From an uncultured Christensenellaceae bacterium (lineage in GTDB: Bacteria > Bacillota > Clostridia > Christensenellales > Borkfalkiaceae): a DNA stretch of 64,000 nucleotides. Made by a program: the position numbers and the translations under genes. The stretch spans positions 1 through 64,000 of the forward strand of contig CAJUOV010000007.1 of assembly GCA_910588695.1 (NCBI GenBank). The letters run 5' to 3'. Shown one piece after another: positions 7,781 through 16,059 of this stretch; the stretch's first letter is position 1; each line of letters begins with the position of its first letter. A model generated the notes under the pieces. It saw nothing but the letters and a program-made list of their open reading frames with translations, did no database searches and had not been told where the DNA came from.

Positions 7781-9515
7781 GTTCGAAGTTTTATATTGTA
7801 TAAAAAAGAACGGGAATCTGTCTGTCCGAGATCTTTCCGAACGGTGCAAAATTTCCGTCGGCACCGTCTCTTCGGTAAAGAATAAATTAACGGAATGCGG
7901 CTATCTCGACGAGGCGGGGATTACGGCGGCGGGCGTTTCGGCGCTAGCACCCTATAAAGTGGACAACGCGGTCATCATGGCGGCGGGAATGTCGTCGCGG
8001 TTCGTTCCGCTCTCTTTGGAAATTCCCAAGGGACTCTTGACGGTCAAAGGCGAAATTCTGATCGAACGTCAGATCGAGCAGCTGAAAGCGGCGGGAATCA
8101 ACGATATTCTTCTTGTACTCGGCTATAAGAAAGAACAGTTTTTCTATCTCGAAAAGAAATACGGGGTCAAAATTCTGATCAATCCGCAGTACAACTTAAA
8201 AAATAATACTTACACGTTATATTTGGCGAAAGAACATCTGAAAAACACGTATATTTGTTCGAGCGACGATTATTTCGAAGAGAACGTATTTGACGATTAC
8301 GTCTACGGTTCGTACTATTCTTCCGTTCACGTAACCGAAAAAACTAACGAGTGGTATATGACGAAGAACACGGGCGGATATATTATGTCGGTGAAGAAGA
8401 GCGGAACTAAGGGCGACGTAATGCTCGGGCACGTCTATTGGAACAGAGAATTTTCTGATGCAATGACGAAAATTCTGACAGACGCGCAGGAGACGGGGGA
8501 GTACGACGACTCTTTGTGGGAGCAGGTGCTTATGGATAAAGTCAAATCTTTGCCTCCCATGTTTGTGAAAACATACTCTTCCGACGTGATTTTCGAATTC
8601 GATTCTCTGGATGAACTCCGCCGCTTCGACGATCGTTACGTAAAGAATTTGCCGAGCAGGATTCTTTCAAATATCGCTAAAACTCTTAATTGCGATCAGT
8701 CGGAGGTGATAGATTTCAAACCCATCAAAGAGGGGTTGACGAACACGTCGTTCGTGTTCGAAGTGCGCGGAAAAAAATATATCTACCGTCACCCCGGTGA
8801 GGGCACGGAGACGATCATATCGCGGCGGCATGAAAAACGCTCTCTCGAACTCGCAAAGAGTATCAACGTCGATCCCACATATATCTATATGGACGAAGAA
8901 GAGGGCTGGAAGATTTCATCCTTTGTCGAGGGAATCAGAACGCCCGAATACGATGATTTCAACGATTCGAAGCGGGTATTGCAGGTTCTGAGAAACTTAC
9001 ACGAAAAGGAACTGCACGTCGATTGGAAATTTCTTCCTTACGAGGACGCGTTGGATATCGAACGGCAAATTCTCGAAAAAACGCAGATCACGATTCCCGA
9101 TTATTACGAGATCAAAGAGCGCGTTACGGCGCTGTACAAAAAAGTAAAGAACGACGGGGTGACAATGCGGTTCTGCCATTGCGATACGTATAAGCCGAAT
9201 TGGATGATAACAAATTCTCAAACGATTCTGATCGATTGGGAATATTCGGGCGAAGCAGACCCCGGTTGCGATCTTGCGGCTTATATCATGGATGCGATGT
9301 ATTCCGTCGACGACGCAAAAAAATTCATTGCGGAATATCTCGGCGACGGAGTAACGGATGAGCTGATCTTCCACTATCTGGCATATGTCGCGATTGTTTC
9401 GTATTATTGGTTTGTATGGGCGATTTACAGGGAAGCGTGCGGGGCGGTTCTGGGAGACTCTTTGCATAATTGGTATGTTATGGCGCGCGATTATTCTGAA
9501 TTTCTGATAAAATAA
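7767..9515 (+). CDS. HTH-LicC-LicA fusion: choline/ethanolamine-phosphate cytidylyltransferase and kinase
   Basis: A 582-residue three-domain protein. Residues 1-65 are a winged helix of MarR-like type (RDLSERCKISVGTVSSVKNKL). Residues 67-295 are a nucleotidyltransferase of the LicC class (NAVIMAAGMSSRFVPLS, then PKGLL.VKGE). Residues 300-582 are an aminoglycoside/choline kinase fold of the LicA class, with the Brenner motif HCDTYKPNW, LIDWEYSGEADPGCDLA for magnesium binding, and EGLTNTSF as the ATP loop. The expected reactions are choline or ethanolamine to its phosphate and then to the CDP-activated form, for transfer to teichoic acid or glycan. The GTG start has SD ggaggaa inside eutH, so the two are translationally coupled. 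The N-terminal HTH may allow it to regulate its own operon. Confidence 0.85.
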   Translation: MRRNEFEVLYCIKKNGNLSVRDLSERCKISVGTVSSVKNKLTECGYLDEAGITAAGVSALAPYKVDNAVIMAAGMSSRFVPLSLEIPKGLLTVKGEILIERQIEQLKAAGINDILLVLGYKKEQFFYLEKKYGVKILINPQYNLKNNTYTLYLAKEHLKNTYICSSDDYFEENVFDDYVYGSYYSSVHVTEKTNEWYMTKNTGGYIMSVKKSGTKGDVMLGHVYWNREFSDAMTKILTDAQETGEYDDSLWEQVLMDKVKSLPPMFVKTYSSDVIFEFDSLDELRRFDDRYVKNLPSRILSNIAKTLNCDQSEVIDFKPIKEGLTNTSFVFEVRGKKYIYRHPGEGTETIISRRHEKRSLELAKSINVDPTYIYMDEEEGWKISSFVEGIRTPEYDDFNDSKRVLQVLRNLHEKELHVDWKFLPYEDALDIERQILEKTQITIPDYYEIKERVTALYKKVKNDGVTMRFCHCDTYKPNWMITNSQTILIDWEYSGEADPGCDLAAYIMDAMYSVDDAKKFIAEYLGDGVTDELIFHYLAYVAIVSYYWFVWAIYREACGAVLGDSLHNWYVMARDYSEFLIK

Positions 9516-9537
9516 GTTATTTTTGTATTGTAAACGT

Positions 9538-9567
9538 AAAAAACCGTGCAAAGAGCGCGGTTTTTTT
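9538..9567 (+). terminator. Terminator after the licC-licA fusion
   Basis: AAAAAACCGTGC, loop aaaga, GCGCGGTTTTTTT, with one G-T pair in the stem. It ends only about 20 bases before the truncated spoVAD, so no read-through from the left should feed the spoVA genes strongly. Confidence 0.85.
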
Positions 9568-9587
9568 ATGGTGTTTTATTGACATCT

Positions 9588-9974
9588 TCCCCCGCTGCGG
9601 CAGACACCATACTCACGCATTTCCGCACGACGAAAGAGGAGCCCGCCGCCTATGATCTGATTGTAACGGGGGATTTGGGCGCGCTGGGAAGCAGAATCTT
9701 AAAAGATCTGTGTTGGGAAAAGGGGTGCGATATTTCTGCAAATCACGTCGATTGCGGCGAAATTATATATAACGTCATCGAAGACGAGTTTCAGGGGGGA
9801 AGCGGCGCGGGCTGTTCCGCATTGGTTTTGAACTCCTATTTTCACTCCAAACTCATGACGGGCAGTCTGAAAAGAATCTTATTCGTGGCAACGGGCGCGC
9901 TGCTCTCAACTGTTACTTCGGGGCAGGGCGAGAGTATTCCGTGTATCGCGCACGCAGTCGTATTGGAGAGGTAA
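9588..9974 (+). pseudogene. spoVAD: spoVAD, C-terminal part only (5' half missing)
   Basis: SpoVAD binds dipicolinic acid and is needed for its uptake into the forespore. The full protein is about 340 residues; only about the last 130 are here. Similarity starts abruptly at PAAADTILTHF and continues without break through YDLIVTGDLG, DCGEIIY, GGSGAGCSA, LFVATGALLS and IPCIAHAVV to the normal end. Upstream of PAA the frame runs into the preceding terminator, and no credible start or SD exists. The first part of spoVAD and spoVAC, which normally precede, are absent from the window. The remaining frame is free of stops and keeps its normal spacing to spoVAE, which suggests a recent event or a gene that is reassembled by recombination. 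Confidence 0.88.
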
Positions 9975-9978
9975 GGGT

Positions 9979-10356
9979 ATGGAATATTTGGAAATCATAT
10001 TGATGTTTATCAAGGCGTTTGCGGTTGGCGGGATCATCTGCATGATTGCGCAAATCGTCATCAATTTCACCGAACTGACTGCGGGAAAGATTCTCGTCTT
10101 GTTTATGCTCGCGGGGATTGTGTTAACGGCGTTCGGGATTTATCAGCCGCTCGTCGAGTTTGCGGGTGCAGGAGCGACCGTACCCATTTCGGGCTTTGGG
10201 TATCTTCTTGCGAACGGCGCAATGAAGGGAGCGGAAAAGGGGCTGTTTCAGGCGCTTACGGGTTCGCTTGCCGCTGCAAGCGCGGGCGTATCCGCGGCGG
10301 TCATCTTTTCGTTTATTATGGCGCTGATCTTTAAGTCGCACACGAAAGAAAATTGA
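9979..10356 (+). CDS. spoVAE: Stage V sporulation protein AE
   Basis: A 125-residue integral membrane protein of the SpoVA dipicolinate channel, with four hydrophobic segments and the family stretch FGIYQPLVEFAGAGATVPISGFGYLLANG. It starts five bases after the spoVAD stop with SD ggtaaggg. The channel carries calcium-dipicolinate into the forespore and out on germination. In the usual order spoVAC-spoVAD-spoVAE it would be transcribed in the forespore under sigma-G, but that promoter should lie upstream of spoVAC and is not in this window. A bidirectional terminator follows directly. Confidence 0.93.
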   Translation: MEYLEIILMFIKAFAVGGIICMIAQIVINFTELTAGKILVLFMLAGIVLTAFGIYQPLVEFAGAGATVPISGFGYLLANGAMKGAEKGLFQALTGSLAAASAGVSAAVIFSFIMALIFKSHTKEN

Positions 10357-10386
10357 AAAAAGCCTTCCCTAACGGGAAGGCTTTTT
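10356..10386. terminator. Bidirectional terminator between spoVAE and the M18 peptidase
   Basis: AGCCTTCCC / GGGAAGGCT with loop taac, flanked by A and T runs on both sides. It serves both convergent genes. Confidence 0.9.
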
Positions 10387-10398
10387 CGAAAACATCAG

Positions 10399-11628
10399 TT
10401 AAAATTCGGCGCCGTTCTCGCAGATCGTAAGATTGCTTTTGTAGAAAGCGGACAAACCTTTTTTGAGTTCCTCGTAATCGGCGGGGGCGAAGGTTTCCAC
10501 AGCGGAATGCATGGCGAGCTGGGCGAGCCCCAAATCTACGGAGGGAATTCCCGCCTGCGTCAGACTGATGCAGCCGAGGGTGCTGCCGCTCGGCATATCC
10601 GAACGGTTGTAAAAGCTCTGATATTTTACACCCGCGTTGCCGAACAATTTTCTGATTGCGGCTACCGTCAGCGCGTCGCTCGTGTATGCGCCGTTTGCAT
10701 GCGCCTTGACGACAATCCCGCCGCCCATAACGGCGCGGTTGGTAGGGTCGCATTTTTCGGGGCGGTTGGGGTGAAGAGAGTGCGCGTTGTCCAATGAGAC
10801 GAGCATGGATGTGGCAAGCGTTTGCATAAATTCTTCTTCCGATTTTCCTGCATACAGCGAAATGCGTTTGAGCGTGGATCTCATAAAGTCGCTTCCCGCG
10901 CCCTGCCGCGTGCGCGAGCCGATTTCTTCGTTGTCGAAGAGGGCGGCGACGCAGATTCCGCTCGTCTCCTTTGCGATCGCGTCGAGAGAGGCGCAGACGC
11001 TCGTCAGATTGTCGAGACGGGGAGAAGAGAGAAATTCGTTGTTCGCGCCGCTGAAAAAGGGTTTTTCCGACGGAACAACGTAAAGATCGCGGGCGACGGA
11101 ATTATCGCTCAATTGCGCTTCGCCGAGCGCATAGAGGGGCAGAAGATCGGTCTGCGGATCGGGTGCGAATTGTTTATTCGCCTCTCGGTTCATATGAACG
11201 GCGAGCGAGGGAATGACGAAGGTCTCTTGTGAGGAATAGAGCTCCGATATGAGATTTCCGTCTTTTTCTTTCAAGAGCCGCCCTGCAAGCCGCAGCGGTC
11301 TGTCGAAGAACGTATAGAAAAGTCCTCCGCCGTAGGTCTCTACGTTGAGGCGGGTAAAAACGCCTTTCATTTCGGGGAATTCTTTGAGCTTGAAGCAGGG
11401 CGAGTCCGTATGGCTGGCAACGATTTTGAAATTGCCGCTCTTTCGAAAGGTGAAAGCGATAAGACTGCTTCCGTTTCTCGTAACAAAGTATTTTCCGTTT
11501 TCTTTTAAGTTCCAACTCTCGCGTTCGTCCAGAGCGGTAAATCCGTTTTGAAGAAGGAATGCTTTTGCGTTTGCAATCGCATGATAAGAAGTGAGGGAGT
11601 TTTCCAAAAAGCAAAGTAAATTTTTCAT
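10399..11628 (-). CDS. M18 family metalloaminopeptidase
   Basis: A 409-residue aspartyl-aminopeptidase-like zinc exopeptidase of the cytosol. ASHTDSPCFKLK carries the first zinc His and Asp, LFDNEEIGS the catalytic Glu pair, and MPSGSTLG with the distal His region closes the site. The ATG at 11628 is chosen because family similarity starts there (MKNLLCFLENSLTSYHA). A perfect TATAAT lies only six bases upstream, so the transcript should begin at or next to the A of ATG, giving a leaderless mRNA. A longer in-frame TTG start upstream would lie before the predicted transcription start. The gene stands alone, convergent to spoVAE. Confidence 0.9.
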   Translation of the reverse strand: MKNLLCFLENSLTSYHAIANAKAFLLQNGFTALDERESWNLKENGKYFVTRNGSSLIAFTFRKSGNFKIVASHTDSPCFKLKEFPEMKGVFTRLNVETYGGGLFYTFFDRPLRLAGRLLKEKDGNLISELYSSQETFVIPSLAVHMNREANKQFAPDPQTDLLPLYALGEAQLSDNSVARDLYVVPSEKPFFSGANNEFLSSPRLDNLTSVCASLDAIAKETSGICVAALFDNEEIGSRTRQGAGSDFMRSTLKRISLYAGKSEEEFMQTLATSMLVSLDNAHSLHPNRPEKCDPTNRAVMGGGIVVKAHANGAYTSDALTVAAIRKLFGNAGVKYQSFYNRSDMPSGSTLGCISLTQAGIPSVDLGLAQLAMHSAVETFAPADYEELKKGLSAFYKSNLTICENGAEF

Positions 11629-11634
11629 ATGGAT

Positions 11635-11663
11635 ATTATAAAACTTTTTGAAGGTTAATGCAA
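11635..11663 (-). promoter_or_regulatory. Promoter of the M18 peptidase, predicted leaderless
   Basis: On the minus strand TTGCAT (11658-11663), a 17-base spacer, TATAAT (11635-11640). Only six bases separate the -10 from the ATG, so transcription should start at the start codon. Confidence 0.8.
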
Positions 11664-11682
11664 GTAATTGCAAAGGCAGAGT

Positions 11683-11711
11683 TTGACCGCCGGTGAAAAA
11701 TTTGCTATAAT
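11683..11711 (+). promoter_or_regulatory. Promoter of dinB with very short leader
   Basis: TTGACC (11683-11688), a 17-base spacer, TATAAT (11706-11711). The ATG follows 11 bases later, leaving a leader of about 4-5 bases and no room for an SD. No LexA-type operator was recognised. Confidence 0.8.
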
Positions 11712-11722
11712 GTAAACGTATT

Positions 11723-12967
11723 ATGCGTACTGTATTGCATAGTGATCTGAATAATTTTTACGCTTCCGTGGAGATACTCCGCCGTCCCGAATTAAAAGGT
11801 AAGCCCGTTGTAGTCGTCGGCTCGAAAGAGGACAGGCACGGCGTTGTGCTCGCAAAGAACGACGTTGCGAAACGGCTCGGGGTAAGAACGGGGGACGTAT
11901 ATTGGCAGGCAAAGAAAAAATGCGGCGAAGCCATGCGGGAAGTCCCCGCAGACTTCCCTGTCTATCAACGTGTTTCCAAGGAAGTGCGTAAAATTTATGC
12001 GGATTATACCGATCGGATCGAATCGTTCGGGATCGATGAATGCTGGCTCGACGTGACGGAGAGCGTTGGGCTGTTCGGCGGAGGCGTGGCGATCGCTGAT
12101 ATGATCCGCAGTCGCGTAAAACGCGAAATGGGGCTCACCGTCAGTGTGGGCGTGTCTTTCAATAAAGTTTTTGCGAAGCTTGGTTCGGATATGAAAAAAC
12201 CGGACGCGGTAACCGAGATCACGCATGAAAATTACCGCGACCTTGTGTGGAGACTACCCGCGGAAGAACTGCTCTTTGTGGGTAAAGCGACGAAAGAAAA
12301 GCTCAACCGGTCGGGGATTCACACGATCGGTCAGATTGCGACTACGCCCAAAGAAACGCTTGTCCGCCGACTCGGAAAGTGGGGAGAGTATTTGTATCTC
12401 TATGCGAACGGACTTGACGAATCGCCCGTAGCAAAGGCAGAAGAGGAGGACGAAACCAAGTCCGTCGGCAACAGTCTGACCATGTACCGCGATCTTACGG
12501 ATGATGACGAGGTGGAGCCCGTACTATTTATGCTTGCCGACAGTGTGAGTTCACGCGTAAGAGAAGCGGGTTTGCCCCGCGCGCGCACCGTAAAACTGTG
12601 GGTAAGGTCGAATGACTTGAAAAGTTTTGTGAGACAGGCGTCTTTTCCGCCGACGAATAACGCGGTAGAAATCGGGAAACGGGCGATGCAATTATTCCGC
12701 GAGTCCTATTCGTGGGAGCGTCCCGTGCGCGCGCTCGGCGTTTCGGTGTGTAATTTCGTTTACGGCGCGGAACAGTTGAACTTGTTCGACGCGAACGAAA
12801 AAACGGATAAGATGGAACGGTTTGATTCTGCAATCGATAAGCTGCGCGGAAAATACGGCAACAATGTGATCCGTCCCGCAGTTGTGTTGCAGGACAAAAG
12901 ACTTTCCGAACTCTATATACAGAACGATCACTTGATTCATCCCGAGTCCGATCGCAAGAAATCATAA
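11723..12967 (+). CDS. dinB: DNA polymerase IV / Y-family translesion polymerase
   Basis: A 414-residue error-prone polymerase. MRTVLHSDLNNFYASVE is the first catalytic carboxylate motif. SFGIDECWLDVT holds the second acidic pair, and SVGVSFNKVFAKLGSDMKKPDA is the classic fingers/palm element. A helix-hairpin-helix region (HTIGQIATTPKETLVRRLGKWG) precedes the little-finger domain. Near the C-terminus QLNLF is a sliding-clamp binding motif. It would replicate past damaged bases when tethered to the beta clamp. The gene has its own promoter and a predicted leaderless or near-leaderless mRNA, and stands alone between divergent and convergent neighbours. Confidence 0.94.
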   Translation: MRTVLHSDLNNFYASVEILRRPELKGKPVVVVGSKEDRHGVVLAKNDVAKRLGVRTGDVYWQAKKKCGEAMREVPADFPVYQRVSKEVRKIYADYTDRIESFGIDECWLDVTESVGLFGGGVAIADMIRSRVKREMGLTVSVGVSFNKVFAKLGSDMKKPDAVTEITHENYRDLVWRLPAEELLFVGKATKEKLNRSGIHTIGQIATTPKETLVRRLGKWGEYLYLYANGLDESPVAKAEEEDETKSVGNSLTMYRDLTDDDEVEPVLFMLADSVSSRVREAGLPRARTVKLWVRSNDLKSFVRQASFPPTNNAVEIGKRAMQLFRESYSWERPVRALGVSVCNFVYGAEQLNLFDANEKTDKMERFDSAIDKLRGKYGNNVIRPAVVLQDKRLSELYIQNDHLIHPESDRKKS

Positions 12968-12970
12968 AAA

Positions 12971-13006
12971 ACCGTCCGCACAGAACTGTGCGGACGGAAT
13001 TGTTTT
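12971..13006. terminator. Bidirectional terminator between dinB and dapB
   Basis: CCGTCCGCACA / TGTGCGGACGG with a 4-base loop, preceded by A run and followed by aattgttttt. It serves both convergent genes. Confidence 0.9.
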
Positions 13007-13752
13007 TATCGGAGCAGATCGGATAAGAGATCGTGCATATTGTAGAGACCGGCGGGCTGTTTTGTAAGCCATTCGGCGGCGCGCAGTGCGCCCGATGCAA
13101 AAATTTTACGGCTGCCCGCAGAGTGGGTGATCGAAATGACTTCGTCGTTGCCTGCAAACATAACTTCATGTTCGCCCACAATCGTTCCGCCGCGCACGGC
13201 GTGAATGCCGATCTCGTCTTTGTGCCGCGCGCCCGTCATGCCGCGCCGTCCGTAGACGAACCTTTTATTTTGAGAATAACCGCGTTTTACGCTCTCGGCA
13301 AGCATGAGCGCAGTACCCGAAGGAGCGTCTTTTTTTTGGTTGTGGTGCCGTTCGATGATTTCTGCGTCAAAGTCTTCGCCCAAAAAGGCTGCGGCTTTTT
13401 CGCTCAGATATTCGGTAATCGCAACGCCGAGCGAAAAATTCCCCGTCCGGAAGACGGGCACGCTCTTTGCGGCGTCGCGGATCGATGCAACATTCATTTC
13501 CGTAAAACCGGTTGCCGCAAGCACCGCAGGAATATTTTTTTGCTTGCACCACAAAAGCCTTTCCTCGATCCCGTCTGCGGAAGAAAAGTCTATGAGAACG
13601 TCTGCGCTCTCTTTTACCTGATTGAGGGAATGATAGAGGGGAAAGGAGAGCGGTGCGGGCGTTATGTCTACGCCGCAGACGATTTTTTCCTGCGCAAGTT
13701 TTGCGACTTCCGCACCCATTTTTCCACATGCGCCTACAAGTATTATTTTCAT
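13006..13752 (-). CDS. dapB: 4-hydroxy-tetrahydrodipicolinate reductase
   Basis: A 248-residue NAD(P)H-dependent reductase that makes tetrahydrodipicolinate for lysine, diaminopimelate and spore dipicolinate. VGACGKMG is the nucleotide loop. ERHHNQKKDAPSGTA holds the catalytic His pair and the substrate-binding Lys. HSAGSRKIFASGALRAAEWL is the typical C-terminus. Its ATG overlaps the dapA stop by four bases. It is the last gene of the riboswitch-controlled asd-dapA-dapB operon. Confidence 0.95.
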   Translation of the reverse strand: MKIILVGACGKMGAEVAKLAQEKIVCGVDITPAPLSFPLYHSLNQVKESADVLIDFSSADGIEERLLWCKQKNIPAVLAATGFTEMNVASIRDAAKSVPVFRTGNFSLGVAITEYLSEKAAAFLGEDFDAEIIERHHNQKKDAPSGTALMLAESVKRGYSQNKRFVYGRRGMTGARHKDEIGIHAVRGGTIVGEHEVMFAGNDEVISITHSAGSRKIFASGALRAAEWLTKQPAGLYNMHDLLSDLLR

Positions 13753-14633
13753 AAATTGACTCCGAACGCAGACAATGCGTTTTTCAGCGTTTCGATGTTT
13801 TTCTCTTCGCAGGGGGTGAGCGGCGCACGGGGAACGCCCGCTTCAAAGCCCAAGAGGTTTGCGCCCGCTTTAACGGGAATGGGGTTGACTTCGGTAAAGC
13901 ATGCCTTTGTAACAGGCAGAAGCCGATCGTTAAGAGCAAGCGCTTCATGATAGTTTTTCTCTGCAATAAGGCAAGTCATCATTTTGACTTCTTTGGGCAG
14001 AAGATTGGAGACGACGGATATGACCGCCGTGCCGCCCGCAGCGAGAATGGGAAAATTGAGCGCGTCTTCGCCCGAATACAGTTCGCATTTTCCGCGGATG
14101 AGCGCGGCAGTTTCAAGCGTTTGCGCCATATTTCCGCTCGCCTCTTTGACTCCCGCAAGATTTGGGATTCGGGCGATTTCCGCCATGGTTTGGGGCAAAA
14201 TATTTACGCCTGTGCGGGAGGGGACGTTGTATGCGATCACGGGGATTCCGATTGCTTCGGCAATCGATTGATAGTACAGGATAAGCCCGTTCTGCGTGCA
14301 TTTATTATAATAGGGGGTCACGGCAAGCACGCCGTCCGCGCCGAGCGATTCCGCCATTTTTGAGGCTTCGACCGCCTTTTGCGTGCAGTTGCTCCCCGTA
14401 CCCACGATAATTTTGCACTTGCCTTCCGCTTGTTTCACGGCAAAGGAAATTACCTCTTCCTTTTCCGTTTCGTTCATGGTTGCGGGCTCGCCCGTCGTGC
14501 CGAGAACGACGAGCGCGTCCGCGCCGTTTTCGATCTGAAAACGAATCAATTTTCCGAATGCGTCGAAGTTGACGCCTTTTGGGGTGAACGGCGTAATGAG
14601 CGCCGTTGCCAAACCGGTTAAAAATCCCGTCAT
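13749..14633 (-). CDS. dapA: 4-hydroxy-tetrahydrodipicolinate synthase
   Basis: A 294-residue class I aldolase condensing pyruvate with aspartate semialdehyde. VLGTTGE holds the Thr pair, YNVPSRTG the catalytic Tyr and pyruvate-binding Arg, and LAGVKEASGN the Schiff-base Lys. I take ATG 14633 as start because agtgag lies at SD distance and similarity starts at MTGFLTG. A GTG four codons upstream (14645) is the alternative. It is four bases overlapped with dapB and about 40 bases after asd, all in one lysine-regulated operon. Confidence 0.94.
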   Translation of the reverse strand: MTGFLTGLATALITPFTPKGVNFDAFGKLIRFQIENGADALVVLGTTGEPATMNETEKEEVISFAVKQAEGKCKIIVGTGSNCTQKAVEASKMAESLGADGVLAVTPYYNKCTQNGLILYYQSIAEAIGIPVIAYNVPSRTGVNILPQTMAEIARIPNLAGVKEASGNMAQTLETAALIRGKCELYSGEDALNFPILAAGGTAVISVVSNLLPKEVKMMTCLIAEKNYHEALALNDRLLPVTKACFTEVNPIPVKAGANLLGFEAGVPRAPLTPCEEKNIETLKNALSAFGVNL

Positions 14634-14673
14634 AGTTTTTCTCACTTGATCAGTGTATGTTGGATTGCGCGTT

Positions 14674-15756
14674 TCAGTTCAAATATCCTTTTGCCGCGAT
14701 CAGCTCCGCCAAAAGAACCGCTCCGCCCGCTGCGCCGCGGAGCGTATTGTGGGAGAGCCCCACAAACTTATAGTCGAATACCTCGTCTTCTCTCAGCCGT
14801 CCCGCCGAAATGCACATACCGTTTTCGAGATTTCTGTCGAGCTTGGGCTGAGGACGGTTCTCTTCCTCGAAATAACGGAGGAACTGCGCGGGCGCGGAGG
14901 GGAGAGAAAGTTTCTGCGGTTCGCCTTTGAAATTTTTCCACGCCGAAAGAATTTCTTCTTTTTTCGGTTTTTTGTCAAAAGTTACGAATACCGCCGCCGT
15001 GTGCCCGTCGGAGACGGGTACGCGCAGACATTGCGCCGTGATCGAGGGGGCGGTCGCGCTAACGATTTTCCCGTCTTGGATACTTCCCCAAATTTTCAGA
15101 GGTTCCTGCTGGCTTTTTTCTTCTTCGCCGCCGATGTAGGGAATGATGTTGTCTGAAATCTCGGGCATCGACGCAAAAGTTTTACCCGCGCCCGAGATCG
15201 CCTGATAGGTGCAGACCGCCGCATGTTTGATCCCGAAAGGCATAAGAGGGTGCAGAAGAGGCACGTAAGATTGAAGAGAGCAGTTGCTCTTGACCGCAAT
15301 AAAGCCCCGTTTCGTTTTAAGCCGTTTTCTTTGTTCGGAAATCACGGAGAGATGTTCGGGGTTGACTTCGGGAATGACCATTGGAACGTCGTCCGTAAAC
15401 CGGTGCGCGGAATTATTGGAAACGACGGGGATTTCGAGGCGGGCGTATTTTTCTTCGAGCGCCTTGATTTCTTCCTTTTTCATATTGACCGCGCAGAAGA
15501 TAAAGTCGATTTTGTCTACAAGAGATTCCGCGTCTTTTTCCGCGTCGAGAACGGTCATGTTTTTGGCATAGGCGGGGATGTCGCGGTTCATTGCCCATTT
15601 ATTCTTTACTGCTTCCGAATATAATTTCCCTGCCGAATTTGCGCTTGCAAGCAGAGCGGCGGGCTTGAACCAAGGATGATTTTCCAGCAAAGTCACAAAT
15701 CTCTGCCCGACCATTCCCGTCGCGCCTACGATTCCCACGCGGTAAGTTTTCTGCAT
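14674..15756 (-). CDS. asd: Aspartate-semialdehyde dehydrogenase
   Basis: A 360-residue enzyme that reduces aspartyl phosphate to aspartate semialdehyde, the branch point to lysine/DAP and threonine/methionine. VGIVGATGMVGQRF is the NADP loop. AVKSNCSLQSYVP carries the active-site Cys, and the SGAGK stretch and PVSDGHTAAVF hold the later active-site region. Length and motif spacing match the archaeal/fungal-type subfamily rather than the E. coli type. SD gggaggaat is well placed. It is the first gene after the lysine riboswitch and its terminator. Confidence 0.94.
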   Translation of the reverse strand: MQKTYRVGIVGATGMVGQRFVTLLENHPWFKPAALLASANSAGKLYSEAVKNKWAMNRDIPAYAKNMTVLDAEKDAESLVDKIDFIFCAVNMKKEEIKALEEKYARLEIPVVSNNSAHRFTDDVPMVIPEVNPEHLSVISEQRKRLKTKRGFIAVKSNCSLQSYVPLLHPLMPFGIKHAAVCTYQAISGAGKTFASMPEISDNIIPYIGGEEEKSQQEPLKIWGSIQDGKIVSATAPSITAQCLRVPVSDGHTAAVFVTFDKKPKKEEILSAWKNFKGEPQKLSLPSAPAQFLRYFEEENRPQPKLDRNLENGMCISAGRLREDEVFDYKFVGLSHNTLRGAAGGAVLLAELIAAKGYLN

Positions 15757-15785
15757 TATATTCCTCCCGATGTAAGTCGAACGAT

Positions 15786-15810
15786 AGAAAAACAGCGGGC
15801 TGAGCCCGCT
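15786..15810 (-). terminator. asd: Riboswitch expression-platform terminator before asd
   Basis: On the minus strand AGCGGGC, loop TCA, GCCCGCT followed by gTTTTTC. It lies between the lysine aptamer and the asd SD. Lysine binding should favour this hairpin and stop transcription. Confidence 0.88.
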
Positions 15811-15837
15811 TTCCGAACGACTTGTACTGTGCCGAAA

Positions 15838-16007
15838 AGCGCATCACGATCGTGACAGCAATAGAGGTATTGACCTCTATTTCCAGCGCATTTTGCGGGT
15901 GAGAATGCGCTTCGGCGGAGATACCCTTTCGCCGTGGCTTTGACCGGAATTCCCGCGAATCCCTCCGCCTCGGTTACTGTTGTTCGTCCGCTCCTCTCTG
16001 CGACAGA
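15838..16007 (-). promoter_or_regulatory. Lysine riboswitch (L-box)
   Basis: The minus strand shows the conserved L-box blocks in order: AGAGGAGCG, AGTAACCGAGGCGGAGGGATT, GCGAAAGGGTATCTCCGCCGAAGCG, CGCTGGAAATAGAGG-loop-CCTCTATTGCTGTCAC. The CCTCTA helix, the GCCGAAGC motif and CTGTCA are hallmarks. It is preceded by a promoter at 16012-16040 and followed by an intrinsic terminator, so control is by transcription attenuation. It governs asd-dapA-dapB. Exact ends are approximate. Confidence 0.9.
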
Positions 16008-16011
16008 AATA

Positions 16012-16040
16012 ATTTTATCATACGGATTATGAAAAGTCAA
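16012..16040 (-). promoter_or_regulatory. Promoter of the lysine-riboswitch/asd operon
   Basis: On the minus strand TTGACT (16035-16040), a 17-base spacer, TAAAAT (16012-16017), a few bases before the aptamer. Confidence 0.85.
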
Positions 16041-16059
16041 AGAATTTGCCTGAAATTCA

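Noticed and set aside
6497..9515. Ethanolamine utilisation locus
   Set aside because: Only EutH is present. No eutBC, shell or aldehyde dehydrogenase gene is within the window, and the coupled gene is a LicC-LicA fusion.
4123..9590. A complete transposon or prophage
   Set aside because: Only one recombinase and a small ORF are seen. I found no flanking direct repeat, no terminal inverted repeat and no capsid, relaxase or replication gene. The element, if any, extends outside the window.
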